A stretch of 64,000 bases of DNA from Pseudanabaena sp. UWO311 (GCF_006937785.1 NZ_SJEE01000001.1:186001-250000), one strand, 5' to 3'. Numbered from the stretch's first letter, positions 7,894-16,633 are shown. Notes: generated by a model from the sequence alone, not told the origin. Numbers and translations: made by a program.

Positions 7894-8910
7894 ATGAATA
7901 CTTCTCAACAAGATTTTCAAGTTATTTTTGGCACAGGTACTTTAGGTAAGATGATTGCGCAGCAACTTGTCGCACAGGGCAAGCAAGTCAGGATGGTAAG
8001 TCGCAGTGATCGGACGAATTTGCCACAAGGTGTGGAATTGCTTCTCGGTGATGCTGCCGATCCACAATTCACGCAGAAAGTTTGCCAAGGAGCAGAAGTG
8101 ATTTATCACTGCGCGGGACCAAAGTACAATTTCAAAGCTTGGGTAAAAGAATTTCCTCCCTTGCAGCAGGGTATTCTCGCTGGTGCGATCGCTAGTGGTG
8201 CAAAGCTGATTTACGGCGATAGTCTCTATGGCTATGGCAAAGTCAAAGAAACGATGCGCGAAGATATGCCCTATGACGCAACTACAAATAAGGGTAAGAT
8301 CCGCGCTCAACTTGCGGAAACCTTAATGACTGCTCATCGCGCAGGAAAGGCACAGGTAGCGATCGCCAGATCTTCTGATTTCTATGGTGAGGGCGTTCAC
8401 AATTCTGTATTTAGCGATCGCGTGTTTATTCCTGCCCTGCAAGGTAAGCCTGCCGAAGCGATCGGTAACTTGGATCTACTTCATACCTATACCTACATTC
8501 GAGATTTTGCTAGAGCGATGATCATTTTGGGAGAGCACGAGGAAGCGCTCGGGCAAGTCTGGCATGTTCCCAACGCGCCCACGATTTCCACAAGAGAAAT
8601 GTTGAATATTCTTTTTGAAGAATTGGGACTACCCGCAAAAATGAATGGCATGGGTAAATTGATGATGCGAATTGGTGGATTCTTTATTCCTGAAGCCGCT
8701 GAATCGGTAGAGATGATGTATCAATATGAGAATTCATTTGTTGTTGACAGTTCTAAGTTTGTCAGGGCTTTTGGCGATATTGCCACACCTCATCGCGAAG
8801 CAATTCGCAATACAATTGCATGGTATCAGCAATATTTACAAACTCAAGCTGAACAAGATTCTGTAAAAAATGAAGTTCGTAAATCCATGAAGAATGTTGC
8901 AGCAACCTAG
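7894..8910 (+). CDS. NAD-dependent epimerase/dehydratase family protein
   Basis: A 338-residue extended short-chain dehydrogenase. The N-terminal Rossmann fold has GTGTLGKMIAQQLVAQG, slightly different from the usual GxxGxxG. It is followed by the acidic turn (GDAADPQ), AEVIYHCAGPKYN and the YGYGK region that replaces the catalytic YxxxK. C-terminal segments (GNLDLLHTYTYIRDFARAM, WHVPNAPTIS) are those of epimerases/NmrA-like reductases. ATG 7894 was chosen because AGGAGA (7881-7886) sits at correct spacing. The open frame begins 20 codons earlier, inside the operator. It is the first gene of an operon with the cupin and carotenoid oxygenase, facing the PadR gene. The substrate is unknown, and a carbonyl product of the downstream oxygenase is one possibility. 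Confidence 0.8.
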   Translation: MNTSQQDFQVIFGTGTLGKMIAQQLVAQGKQVRMVSRSDRTNLPQGVELLLGDAADPQFTQKVCQGAEVIYHCAGPKYNFKAWVKEFPPLQQGILAGAIASGAKLIYGDSLYGYGKVKETMREDMPYDATTNKGKIRAQLAETLMTAHRAGKAQVAIARSSDFYGEGVHNSVFSDRVFIPALQGKPAEAIGNLDLLHTYTYIRDFARAMIILGEHEEALGQVWHVPNAPTISTREMLNILFEELGLPAKMNGMGKLMMRIGGFFIPEAAESVEMMYQYENSFVVDSSKFVRAFGDIATPHREAIRNTIAWYQQYLQTQAEQDSVKNEVRKSMKNVAAT

Positions 8911-8931
8911 AGAAATCTCAATCCTAAATCT

Positions 8932-9396
8932 ATGACTATCATCGATCCTAATCAAGTTCCCATCCGCACAGGCAGTAGCTATCCCGATCGCTTTAAACCC
9001 GTAGTTGAAGGACGCGAGAAAAAACGTTTAGGTGATGCCGCAGGATTGAAAAACTTTGGTGTAAATTTAACCACACTTCAACCAAAATCGCGATCGGCAC
9101 TCTGTCATTGGCATACAAAACAAGATGAATTTATCTATGTTCTATCAGGTGCATTAACCTTGATTACCGATGAAGGCGAATCGATTTTATCAGCAGGACA
9201 AGCGGCGGGATTCCCTGCGGGTGAGCCCATTGGGCATTGTCTTTATAATCACACCGAACAAGTAGCTACTTATCTAGAAATCGGCGATCGCACTCCCAAC
9301 GATCAAGGACATTATCCCGATGACGATCTTGTTGCCATAGCAACCGAACAAGGTTGGCAATTTACCCATAAAGACGGAACAATCTATTCTTCTTAG
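8932..9396 (+). CDS. Cupin-domain protein
   Basis: A 154-residue single-domain cupin. Motif 1 is seen as CHWHTKQDEFIYVLSGALTLI with two His and one Glu as metal ligands. Motif 2 appears as GFPAGEPIGHCLYNHT with its His. The N-terminal segment (IRTGSSYPDRF) and C-terminal HYPDDDLVA are typical of a cyanobacterial/proteobacterial cupin subgroup annotated as XRE or sugar-isomerase-like cupins without assigned activity. It is the second gene of the PadR-linked operon, starting 21 bp after the epimerase and ending 20 bp before the carotenoid oxygenase. Confidence 0.85.
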   Translation: MTIIDPNQVPIRTGSSYPDRFKPVVEGREKKRLGDAAGLKNFGVNLTTLQPKSRSALCHWHTKQDEFIYVLSGALTLITDEGESILSAGQAAGFPAGEPIGHCLYNHTEQVATYLEIGDRTPNDQGHYPDDDLVAIATEQGWQFTHKDGTIYSS

Positions 9397-9416
9397 AATC
9401 CATTAAAGAGAAAATC

Positions 9417-10847
9417 ATGACTACAACTATTCACAAGCATTCACAGCAAGCATCTTGGGCAAAGGTGATCGCTAAACCAGCTAGCGAATTTCCTCTCACT
9501 CAACTCTCGACAATCTCTGGTCAAATCCCCGAAAATCTCAAAGGTTCTCTCTATCGCAATGGACCCGCAAGATTAGAACGTGGTGAATTTCATGTGGGAC
9601 ATTGGTTTGATGGTGATGGCGCAATTCTGGCGGTACATTTTGCTGAAGGACAAGCGCGTGCAACCTATCGCTATGTCCAAACAGCAGGATATCTCGAAGA
9701 GGAAAATGCTGGCAAATTGATTTATGGCAACTATGGCATGAACGCCACAGGCAAATGGTGGCAACGTTTCGGCAAGACTTCTAAGAATGTGGCAAATACT
9801 TCTGTTCTCGCTTTGCCTGACAAACTTCTCGCATTATGGGAAGGTGGCTTACCGCATTCTCTAGACTTGGAAACATTGGAAACAAATGGTTTAGAAAATC
9901 TCGAAGGTTTGGAAAATCGACTTCCCTATTCGGCTCATCCTAAGCGTGATGCCAATACTGGTGAGATTTTTAACTTTGGGGTTTCCTATGGTAAGAATGC
10001 GATTTTGCATCTTTATCGCAGCGATCGCAATGGCAACCTGATCAAAAAGAATCAGGCAACTTTGGCAGGACTATCAATGATTCATGATTTTGTCCTCGCT
10101 GGGGATTATTTAATTTTCTGTGTACCACCTCTGCGGATGAATCCATTTCCTCTGCTCCTGAATTTAAAGAGTTATAGCGATTCATTAGCTTGGAAACCTG
10201 AAGAAGGAACAGAAATTTTAGTATTTGATCGCCATAATCTCGAATTAGTCAGTCGCAATGTCGTTGAGCCTTGGTATCAATGGCATTTTGGTAATGGCTA
10301 TAGCGATGGCGATGGCAATCTTGTCTTTGATTTAGTTCGCTATTCAGATTTTACTACCAATCAATATCTCAAAGAAATTGCCTCTGGCAAAACTAAAACC
10401 GAGGCAAAAGGCACTCTCTGGCAAATGCGCCTCAATCCAAACACAGGCATATTTCTGGAATCTTCGCAATTATGCGATCGCGGTTCTGAATTTCCTACTG
10501 TTGCCCCTTCGCAAGTTGGACAAAACTCTCGCTATACCTATCTTTCGATTCATCGACCTGATGCTGTCATCAATCAAGAACTATTTGGTGCGATCGCTCG
10601 TTATGACAACCAAACTCATACTCTCACCGAAGCCAATCTCGGCACAAATCGCTATCCGATGGAGCCAATTTTTGCACCTGATCCATCCAATCCTGACAAT
10701 GGCTATGTGATCACTGTTGTATTTGATGGCGATCGCGAATGTTCAGAAGTCTGGGTATTTGATAGCGATCGCCTTGAACAAGAACCAGTTTGTCGTCTAG
10801 ATATGCCCAGTATTGTACCAATGGGGTTTCATGGTACTTGGCGATAA
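9417..10847 (+). CDS. Carotenoid oxygenase (RPE65/CCD family)
   Basis: A 476-residue seven-bladed propeller oxygenase that cleaves double bonds of carotenoids, apocarotenoids or stilbenes using Fe(II). All four iron-ligand His are present in recognisable context: H174 (YSAHPKRD), H223 (MIHDFVLA), H290 (YQWHFGNGYSDGDG) and H472 (GFHGTWR). The N-terminal SLYRNGPARLERG and HWFDGDGAI motifs are classical. It is the last gene of the operon, 20 bp after the cupin. Family knowledge does not separate an apocarotenoid-type from a lignostilbene-type enzyme from sequence alone. The PadR partner, a class that often senses aromatics, makes an aromatic or apocarotenoid substrate plausible. Confidence 0.9.
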   Translation: MTTTIHKHSQQASWAKVIAKPASEFPLTQLSTISGQIPENLKGSLYRNGPARLERGEFHVGHWFDGDGAILAVHFAEGQARATYRYVQTAGYLEEENAGKLIYGNYGMNATGKWWQRFGKTSKNVANTSVLALPDKLLALWEGGLPHSLDLETLETNGLENLEGLENRLPYSAHPKRDANTGEIFNFGVSYGKNAILHLYRSDRNGNLIKKNQATLAGLSMIHDFVLAGDYLIFCVPPLRMNPFPLLLNLKSYSDSLAWKPEEGTEILVFDRHNLELVSRNVVEPWYQWHFGNGYSDGDGNLVFDLVRYSDFTTNQYLKEIASGKTKTEAKGTLWQMRLNPNTGIFLESSQLCDRGSEFPTVAPSQVGQNSRYTYLSIHRPDAVINQELFGAIARYDNQTHTLTEANLGTNRYPMEPIFAPDPSNPDNGYVITVVFDGDRECSEVWVFDSDRLEQEPVCRLDMPSIVPMGFHGTWR

Positions 10848-10854
10848 AAAATCG

Positions 10855-10878
10855 AGGGACAATTCATGAATTGTCCCT
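10855..10878 (+). terminator. Hairpin after the carotenoid oxygenase operon
   Basis: A perfect 24-nt palindrome, AGGGACAATTCA followed by its complement. It lies 8 nt after the stop codon and is followed by GC-rich sequence rather than a long T run, so termination strength is uncertain. Confidence 0.5.
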
Positions 10879-10960
10879 GCGCCTAATAATTGGTATAAAA
10901 TCATTTCTGTTAGATTAACTAGTTACTTGAAAATCTAACAAATTTTTTTTATATTAAGCG

Positions 10961-11380
10961 ATGCCACCAAGGTTACAAGTCAAAACTGATGATTGCTCTC
11001 CTCTAGGGCTATATGTTCTTCAATATTTAGAAGAGCAAGACATTAGTATGAATCACCTTGCCGAATTAACAGGCGTACCACAACCAAGACTCAGAGGAGC
11101 TTGCTTTAAAGGAACTTGTCCAACTCCTGAGACTTTAAGGAAATTGGCAAAAATAATGGGTAAGCATCATTTAGAGCTTTATACCTTGGCATATCAGGGC
11201 AGGATCGAGCAGGCTCCTGACGATGTAGATGACAACTTGCTAGATATTTTAATCAGGCAAATGTTAGAAACATCTCGTGAGTTTAATCTTGCTATGCCAA
11301 AAGTTCAACCTTCTAAAGCAAAGATTCGCAAAGCTTTAATCGAGTTAGGTTTTCGAGAAAAACGCGAAGAGATTAATTAA
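10961..11380 (+). CDS. Small helix-turn-helix protein
   Basis: A 139-residue protein. Residues 14-75 look like a Cro/XRE-type helix-turn-helix domain (GLYVLQYLEEQDISMNHLAEL, TGVPQPRLRG, TPETLRKLAKIMGKHHLELYTLA). The remainder is a short charged, mostly helical tail. It would bind DNA in the cytoplasm, but its target is unknown. It stands upstream of the SpoIIE-type phosphatase on the same strand with a 99-bp gap, and co-transcription is possible but not shown. No obvious toxin partner is next to it. Confidence 0.65.
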   Translation: MPPRLQVKTDDCSPLGLYVLQYLEEQDISMNHLAELTGVPQPRLRGACFKGTCPTPETLRKLAKIMGKHHLELYTLAYQGRIEQAPDDVDDNLLDILIRQMLETSREFNLAMPKVQPSKAKIRKALIELGFREKREEIN

Positions 11381-11479
11381 AAAGCAGAAATTTATACTGG
11401 CTATGAGACTTTACAAACACACTCTAAGTGATACACATAATTAGTGAATGATAATTTCATCTTTTTTATACACTAATAT

Positions 11480-13045
11480 ATGCAGATATTAAAGCTCAAG
11501 AGTAGCCCAAAAATGAATAGTCCTAAAAAAACAAAAAAAGTGACTTCAGGCTCTCACCTCATAGCTTTTATCAGTCTTTCCTTAGGATTTAGTGGACTAT
11601 TATTTGGAGCCTCCGCATGGAATGTTTGGTCAACGTATCAAGCCTTTGACAAAGCGATCGCCAATCAATTTAAATTACAAAATTTGAGCAACCAAATCAT
11701 CTACTACGATGAAGTGTTAACCATGTCTGCGCGAATGTATGCTGGAACAGGCGATTCTAAATGGGAATCTCGATACAATCAATTTGTGTCGCAGCTAGAA
11801 ATTACAATCAAGCAAATTATCGAACAAACTCCTAATACTTATAATGCCAATGCCAAAAAGACTGATGAGGCTAATCTCAAGCTTGTTGATTTGGAGACAA
11901 AATCGTTTGAATTAGTCCACCAAGGCAAATCGTCAGAGGCAATGCGTATTTTATCGGGGACTGAGTATGAATCTCTAAAACAAATCTATGCCGATGGCAT
12001 ACTAACAACTCGAAATGCGATATTACTAGAAACTGAGAGTAGTCTTGATCGCTATCGCCAGTTTTTGTTCCAATCGTTGTTACTTGCAGGATTGAGTTTT
12101 CCGATTTTATTAGTAACAGCCACGATCATTATTTTGCGAGTTAAAGGTTTTGTAAGGGAACGCAGACTAGCCCAATTATCTTTGCAAGAGTTAAATCAAC
12201 ATCTAGAAATTCGCGTTGAACAAAGAACTCAAGATTTAAAGTCTGCTAACGCAGAAATTACCTATTTGAACGAGCGATTGCAGGAAGAAAACCTGCGAAT
12301 GAGCTCTGAACTGGATGTGACACGCCGTTTGCAACAGATGATGCTACCTCTAGATGAGGAACTGGAAACCATCAAGGAGCTTGATATTGCGGGATTTATG
12401 GAGCCATCAAATGAAGTTGGTGGGGATTATTACGATGTTTTACATCACTATGGACGGGTCAAAATTGGCATTGGCGATGTCACTGGACATGGATTAGAAA
12501 GTGGTGTTTTGATGATCATGGCACAAACAGCAGTGCTAACTATGAGCGTTTTACAGGAAAAAGATCCCATTCGGGTTCTTAAAGCTTTGAACACTGTACT
12601 GTATGAAAATGTTACAAGGATGAATTCTGACAAAAATATGACGCTTCTGTTGATTGATTATTTTCAAGGACAACTGAGTTTAGTTGGACAACATGAAGAG
12701 GTAATTGTCGTCAGAGCAGATGGTACTGTAGAGCGAATCGATACTAATGATTTGGGCTTTCCCCTCGGATTAGAGGCTGATATTAGTGCATTTATCATGC
12801 AAGCTCAAATTAAACTTAACCCAGAAGATATTGTCGTGCTCTATACAGATGGTATTACAGAAGCAGAAAATCCAAATCGTCAGTTTTATGGACTAGAACG
12901 TTTATGCCAGCTTGTTCAAAATCATCGCCAAGAATCCGCTCAGTTAATTTGTGAAGCTATTATTCAGAACCTTAAGACTTTTATCGGCTTAAGTCGAGTT
13001 TATGACGATATAACTCTACTCGTGATCAAACAGCTTCAATATTAG
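11480..13045 (+). CDS. Membrane-bound SpoIIE/RsbU-type PP2C phosphatase
   Basis: A 521-residue protein. It has a membrane helix (about 27-49), an extracytoplasmic helical sensor region (50-196), a second membrane helix (197-220), a coiled coil (225-285) and a PPM/SpoIIE phosphatase domain (300-520). Metal-binding acids are visible in GGDYYD (314-319), GIGDVTGHG (330-338), DGITEAEN (457-464) and YDDITLLV (508-515). Such enzymes dephosphorylate STAS-domain antagonists in partner-switching circuits, and in cyanobacteria related phosphatases influence motility and polysaccharide secretion. No kinase or free STAS gene is adjacent. A STAS domain does occur in the polysaccharide enzyme 7 kb away. 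An alternative start is Met12. Confidence 0.9.
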   Translation: MQILKLKSSPKMNSPKKTKKVTSGSHLIAFISLSLGFSGLLFGASAWNVWSTYQAFDKAIANQFKLQNLSNQIIYYDEVLTMSARMYAGTGDSKWESRYNQFVSQLEITIKQIIEQTPNTYNANAKKTDEANLKLVDLETKSFELVHQGKSSEAMRILSGTEYESLKQIYADGILTTRNAILLETESSLDRYRQFLFQSLLLAGLSFPILLVTATIIILRVKGFVRERRLAQLSLQELNQHLEIRVEQRTQDLKSANAEITYLNERLQEENLRMSSELDVTRRLQQMMLPLDEELETIKELDIAGFMEPSNEVGGDYYDVLHHYGRVKIGIGDVTGHGLESGVLMIMAQTAVLTMSVLQEKDPIRVLKALNTVLYENVTRMNSDKNMTLLLIDYFQGQLSLVGQHEEVIVVRADGTVERIDTNDLGFPLGLEADISAFIMQAQIKLNPEDIVVLYTDGITEAENPNRQFYGLERLCQLVQNHRQESAQLICEAIIQNLKTFIGLSRVYDDITLLVIKQLQY

Positions 13046-13050
13046 GATTT

Positions 13051-13109
13051 ATCAAAAAACAAGAGAGAGTTACAGCGTAAAGCGCTGTAACTCTCTCTTG
13101 TTTTTTGAT
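13051..13109. terminator. 27-bp-arm palindrome between convergent genes
   Basis: Arms 13051-13077 and 13083-13109 are perfect, with an internal CAGCG...CGCTG core. It lies between the phosphatase gene and cpcF, which converge, and fits a bidirectional terminator. Confidence 0.8.
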
Positions 13110-13142
13110 TGGTGAAACGGTGCGAAGCGTCGCCTCACCAAT
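13108..13142 (-). terminator. Second hairpin next to the cpcF stop codon
   Basis: ATTGGTGA (13108-13115) pairs with TCACCAAT (13135-13142), and the loop contains a partly paired GGTGCGAAGCGTCGCC. It directly abuts the cpcF stop (13143-13145). Confidence 0.6.
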
Positions 13143-13994
13143 TTAATTGTGTAGCTTATCTTTTATCGCTGCGGCTAAGTCCTGAAAACGGCGTGGATCT
13201 CCCTCGCTAACGGCACTAAGCCGTTCTTCGTTCTTCATTTCATAAAGATGATTGAGAATATTCTGCCAATCATCCGATGTTAAAGGAGATTCTTTTTCTT
13301 GAACTGCTGAGATTTTTTGAGAAATATCAAAATTACTTGTATAAGTTTGTTGGAGCCTCTGCTGCAACCTTTGTTGAGCTAGCCAGACACGAGCACGAAT
13401 CGCCAACACCTCATCGTTACATCCCATTAGATTAAATTGCACTTGAATTTCCGATCGCCATGTGGGAAGTTTATTAGCGATCGTAATCGCTAAAGCCTCT
13501 AAACCTACCACAGCCGCATAGCGCACGACCCATTCTTCATCTTGTTGTGCTACAAACAATAATGCATCTAAAGCTTCTTCCTGCGCCATTTCACGGAGTT
13601 CATCAGGAAACCAACGCCATTTCATCATCCCTAGCCCTTTGACCGCAGCACGACGAACACTCATCGCAAAGTCGGCAGTCGCCACACCAAGCAAAGTTAT
13701 CAAACCTCTAGGATCGCCTATGCCAGCTAAAGCGCGGATCGCCCACGATCGCGCTGTGTAGTTGTGCATATCCAATAGCTCTAGCAAAGCAGGTACGGCA
13801 GGATTTCCTAACTTGATTAATCCATCCACCGAAGCAACAGCAGCACCAGGATTGTTGTAGCTCAGAGCCTCAATCAAAATGGGAATAGCACCTACTAATT
13901 GAGCATCAGCTAGATTTTGAACAGCTTCAAGTAAAAGCTTAGAAGAATCTGCTTCTTCTACAGCCTGTATTAGTTGAGTAAGGCGATCAGTCAT
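13143..13994 (-). CDS. cpcF: Phycocyanobilin lyase subunit, CpcF type (HEAT repeats)
   Basis: A 283-residue HEAT-repeat protein, last gene of the phycocyanin operon. CpcE and CpcF together attach phycocyanobilin to Cys84 of CpcA. The repeats are visible (VGAIPILIEALS, PAVPALLELLD, ARSWAIRALAGIGDPRGLITLL, MSVRRAAVKGLGMMKW), and the last two are the CpcF signature. The protein is longer than the CpcF I know (about 200-215 residues). Beyond about residue 215 it has a Gln-rich stretch (QRLQQRLQQ) and a charged tail of unknown role. A small palindrome separates it from cpcE. The assignment depends on context as well as sequence, because other E/F-type lyases look similar. Confidence 0.85.
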   Translation of the reverse strand: MTDRLTQLIQAVEEADSSKLLLEAVQNLADAQLVGAIPILIEALSYNNPGAAVASVDGLIKLGNPAVPALLELLDMHNYTARSWAIRALAGIGDPRGLITLLGVATADFAMSVRRAAVKGLGMMKWRWFPDELREMAQEEALDALLFVAQQDEEWVVRYAAVVGLEALAITIANKLPTWRSEIQVQFNLMGCNDEVLAIRARVWLAQQRLQQRLQQTYTSNFDISQKISAVQEKESPLTSDDWQNILNHLYEMKNEERLSAVSEGDPRRFQDLAAAIKDKLHN

Positions 13995-14002
13995 AGGTTT
14001 AA

Positions 14003-14035
14003 AAAGTAGGGAAGCGCAAAGCGCTTCTCTACTTT
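14003..14035 (-). terminator. Palindrome between cpcE and cpcF
   Basis: 15-bp arms with a single G/T-type imperfection and the core GCGC-AAA-GCGC. It lies in the 39-bp gap between two operon genes, so it may reduce read-through or protect the upstream mRNA rather than end transcription fully. Confidence 0.55.
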
Positions 14036-14849
14036 ACAATAAATCATCCATCAGAGCCATGACTCTCACCGCACCTTCTGTAAGTTCTGGAGGTATCGCA
14101 AGAGGAATTTGTTTTTCTAACAATCCTTTCAGGCAAATTAGTTTGAGGCTATTTTCCGCAAGCGTATCGCCGATCGCTTCCGCCGCAGCCAAATAACCGA
14201 TCGCGCCCAAATCTGAAAGAACCGTGCGCCGCAATTGCAAATCGTCATTAGACAGAGCCATGATTAAGCGTTCGCCATATTGGTTAGCCACCTCCGACTC
14301 CGAAAGTTGATACATCGCTCTTGCGGCAGCATATTGCACTTTAGGGATTGGATGCTCTAAAAATGGCAAGATATCAGGAATCGCTCCTACAGCTCTTAAT
14401 GTTCCTAAGGCTTCTAAGAAAGCATCATAAGGGTGTTCTGGTTCTGCGTCAGCACTAACTTTAAAATTAGGATTTTTGATTAACTCGAATATATATGGTA
14501 CGCAGGAATCATCACCCAACATTTCTAAGGATTGAGCAGCAGCTTCACGAACATAAAAGTCATTGCATTCTAACGACTTGATTAATGCTGGAACTGCCCT
14601 GCGATCGCCCAGTTTCCCCAAAGCCCTTGCCGCGTTGCGCCGTAATGGATACCCTCCCGCTTCAGTGCGATCGGCTTCATCAGCCAAAGCTAAAATTAGT
14701 AGGTCAATCGCTTCTGGCAAATTCACTCGAAAACGTCCTAACCACCAAGCTGCATAAACTCGCAATCCCAAGTCTTCGCTCTGGAGATTGATTAGAGCTT
14801 GTTCGATTGTTAATTGATTGTCGTCTGGAATGCCAGATTCTTCGTTCAT
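14034..14849 (-). CDS. cpcE: Phycocyanobilin lyase subunit, CpcE type (HEAT repeats)
   Basis: A 271-residue HEAT-repeat protein that acts with CpcF as the alpha-phycocyanin-specific chromophore lyase. Typical elements are LTIEQALINLQSEDLGLRVYAAWWLGRF near the N-terminus (shown in part as EQALINL, YAAWWLGRF), RRNAARALGKLGDRRAVPALI, VREAAAQSLEMLGD and YAAARAMYQL. The length is normal for CpcE. ATG 14849 was taken; the frame is open to 14897, but the extra residues run into the hairpin that follows cpcA. The gene lies 90 bp downstream of cpcA, behind that hairpin, which would explain weaker expression of the lyase than of the abundant subunits. Confidence 0.9.
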   Translation of the reverse strand: MNEESGIPDDNQLTIEQALINLQSEDLGLRVYAAWWLGRFRVNLPEAIDLLILALADEADRTEAGGYPLRRNAARALGKLGDRRAVPALIKSLECNDFYVREAAAQSLEMLGDDSCVPYIFELIKNPNFKVSADAEPEHPYDAFLEALGTLRAVGAIPDILPFLEHPIPKVQYAAARAMYQLSESEVANQYGERLIMALSNDDLQLRRTVLSDLGAIGYLAAAEAIGDTLAENSLKLICLKGLLEKQIPLAIPPELTEGAVRVMALMDDLL

Positions 14850-14895
14850 AATTTTAATTTGGTCGTAATAAATGGCTCTCGCTCCATTAAAAAGC

Positions 14896-14923
14896 AAAAA
14901 GCACCCCCGAAGAGGTGCTTTTT
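14896..14923 (-). terminator. Intra-operon terminator/attenuator after cpcA
   Basis: AAAAAGCACC and GGTGCTTTTT form a 10-bp stem around CCCGAAGA, followed on the minus strand by TTTTT. It lies just after the cpcA stop and before cpcE. It fits the usual strong drop in transcript between cpcBA and the downstream lyase genes. Confidence 0.8.
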
Positions 14924-14939
14924 ATTTTAAAGCGAAGAA

Positions 14940-15428
14940 TTAGCTAAGAGCATTGATTGCATAATCGATGTAGGAGTTAGCTTCAACAGCAGAGTCTCCA
15001 GACAAACCATGGTTAGCCTTAACATACTTAAGAGCTTCAACATACCAGCTAGGAGAAAGATCAAAGGTGCGGTTGATTTCAGCAATACCAGCAACCAAGT
15101 AATCATCCATTGGACCTGTACCACCAACTACGCAGCAGTATGTAACCATACGGATGTAGTAGCCAATGTCACGTACACACTTGTCTTTGCCAGTTTGGCT
15201 AGAAGCATAGTTAGGACCAGACATCGAGGTGGTGTAAGGGAACTTGCTGTAAACTGCATTAGCAGCGCCAGAAGCCAAGCCAGAAGCCTTTTCGCTCAAT
15301 GCTTTAGCAGCAGCTAGACCAGCAGTTGCTTGACGGAAACGACCAAAAGCAACTTGGGTTTCGGTCGAGCTAAGGAAACGACCTTGAGAATCGGCGGCGG
15401 ATACTGCTTCGGTTAAAGGGGTTTTCAT
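14940..15428 (-). CDS. cpcA: C-phycocyanin alpha subunit
   Basis: The alpha chain of phycocyanin, 162 residues as usual. It forms the alpha-beta unit of phycobilisome rods on the thylakoid surface. The sequence [31 protein letters not shown] and [22 protein letters not shown] (shown in part) is diagnostic. The chromophore-attachment Cys lies in [17 protein letters not shown] precedes the ATG at good spacing. It is the second gene of the operon, 151 bp after cpcB. Rod-linker genes (cpcC, cpcD), which often follow cpcA, are absent here. Codon use is clean, as expected of a highly expressed gene. Confidence 0.98.
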   Translation of the reverse strand: MKTPLTEAVSAADSQGRFLSSTETQVAFGRFRQATAGLAAAKALSEKASGLASGAANAVYSKFPYTTSMSGPNYASSQTGKDKCVRDIGYYIRMVTYCCVVGGTGPMDDYLVAGIAEINRTFDLSPSWYVEALKYVKANHGLSGDSAVEANSYIDYAINALS

Positions 15429-15579
15429 TGTGGGATGTTCTCCAAAATAATCTTGTTAAGGTAAATACGATCTGCTGAAAAATTCATTAATTCAGTCAGA
15501 AAGAAATGGAATCAATCAAAAAACTTAAATTATTCAGTCTTTAGTCCAGTCTATAAAAGTCAAGACTAAGAAACTAAAA

Positions 15580-16098
15580 CTAAGCAACAGAAGCAGCAGC
15601 TTTATCAAAGTAGCTACCGATTTCACTCATTAGAGCTGAGCAATCGCCACGGGTAATACCATTGGAATCGTTAGCGATCGCGATTGCAGCATCCTTCATT
15701 TTGCCGATACCAGCAGCAACGGAAGTACCAGGAGTACCAAGAGCCAAGTAGGTTTCTTTCAAACCATTGAGGCAACGATCTTCCAAGATGCTTGCATCGC
15801 CAGAATAGATAGCATAGGTAACATAGCGCAATACGATTTCCATGTCACGTAGGCAAGCAGCCATACGACGGCTGGTGTATGCATTTCCACCAGGAGCGAT
15901 CAAAGCAGGCTGTTCAGCGAACAAAGCACGAGCAGCATTAGCAACGATTGCAGAAGAGTTGCTGGTGATGCGGTTTACAGCATCCAAGCGCTTGTTGCCA
16001 TCGGCAACCATTGCACTTAGAGCATCAATTTGGGAAGCACTGATATAAGCGCCTCTGGAATCGGCTTGGGATACTACCTTTGCAAATGCGTCGTACAT
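15580..16098 (-). CDS. cpcB: C-phycocyanin beta subunit
   Basis: The beta chain of phycocyanin, 172 residues, carrying two bilins. The first attachment Cys is in [12 protein letters not shown] and the second in [29 protein letters not shown]-type (here [12 protein letters not shown]) and [19 protein letters not shown] match CpcB and not phycoerythrin or phycoerythrocyanin beta. The conserved Asn methylation-site region ([11 protein letters not shown]) is also present. The ATG is preceded by TGGAGAT. It is the first gene of the cpcB-cpcA-cpcE-cpcF operon, with a 535-bp gene-free region upstream that must hold its promoter. Confidence 0.98.
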   Translation of the reverse strand: MYDAFAKVVSQADSRGAYISASQIDALSAMVADGNKRLDAVNRITSNSSAIVANAARALFAEQPALIAPGGNAYTSRRMAACLRDMEIVLRYVTYAIYSGDASILEDRCLNGLKETYLALGTPGTSVAAGIGKMKDAAIAIANDSNGITRGDCSALMSEIGSYFDKAAASVA

Positions 16099-16633
16099 AA
16101 TACTGTTATCTCCAGTTTTGTAATTATCTTTTATTTTTTATGTCATCCTCAAACTAATTAAAGTCTGATGGACGATTGACCAATCTAAACCTTATCTGAT
16201 TTTTATTTCAGAAAACCTTAGAAAAATCTTTGTTTTAAATAGTTGGGAAAGCTGACTCAATTAGATAAATACTTTGTTTCTATCAATCTCGCTCAGTTCA
16301 ATTTCCTACCTATTTGTTTATACTATGTCGTTGGATCGTTTTTCATTACAGATTGTCACAATTTATAACGGGTTGTTTCAAAATCTCGTTTTTTTGATCG
16401 CGATCAGCAGTCAGATCAAGATCCTAAAACCAGAAATTGTTTTCAGGAATTCACTCTGGGAAAGCTTTCTAGGTTTTTGATCTTAAATGACATTGTGGCG
16501 ATCGCATTTAGCTAAATTTCTGAGAGATTAGGGTATGAGGATATTCAGAAACCCCTTTGCCTTAATGGTTATAAGCTTTGCTGTATAGCAACTAGCAATT
16601 ACTTGAGCTTTGCAAGCCAGCATCGCTAAATCA
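16099..16633 (-). promoter_or_regulatory. Gene-free region upstream of cpcB (promoter and long leader expected)
   Basis: 535 bp without a convincing gene, AT-rich on both strands, as is common upstream of strongly expressed phycobiliprotein operons. It contains the cpcB ribosome-binding site (TGGAGAT near 16108), a weak stem TCTGA...TCAGA around 16197-16214, and on the minus strand a TATAAA-like box near 16312-16325. No -35 match is convincing. A 68-codon plus-strand frame at 16274-16480 has no protein-like features. Promoter placement is unproven. Confidence 0.45.

Noticed and set aside
15009-15317. 102-codon plus-strand frame over cpcA
   Set aside because: Antisense shadow of the highly conserved cpcA coding sequence.
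16274-16480. 68-codon plus-strand frame upstream of cpcB
   Set aside because: AT-rich, no ribosome-binding site, hydrophobic low-complexity translation, and lies in the expected cpc promoter region.
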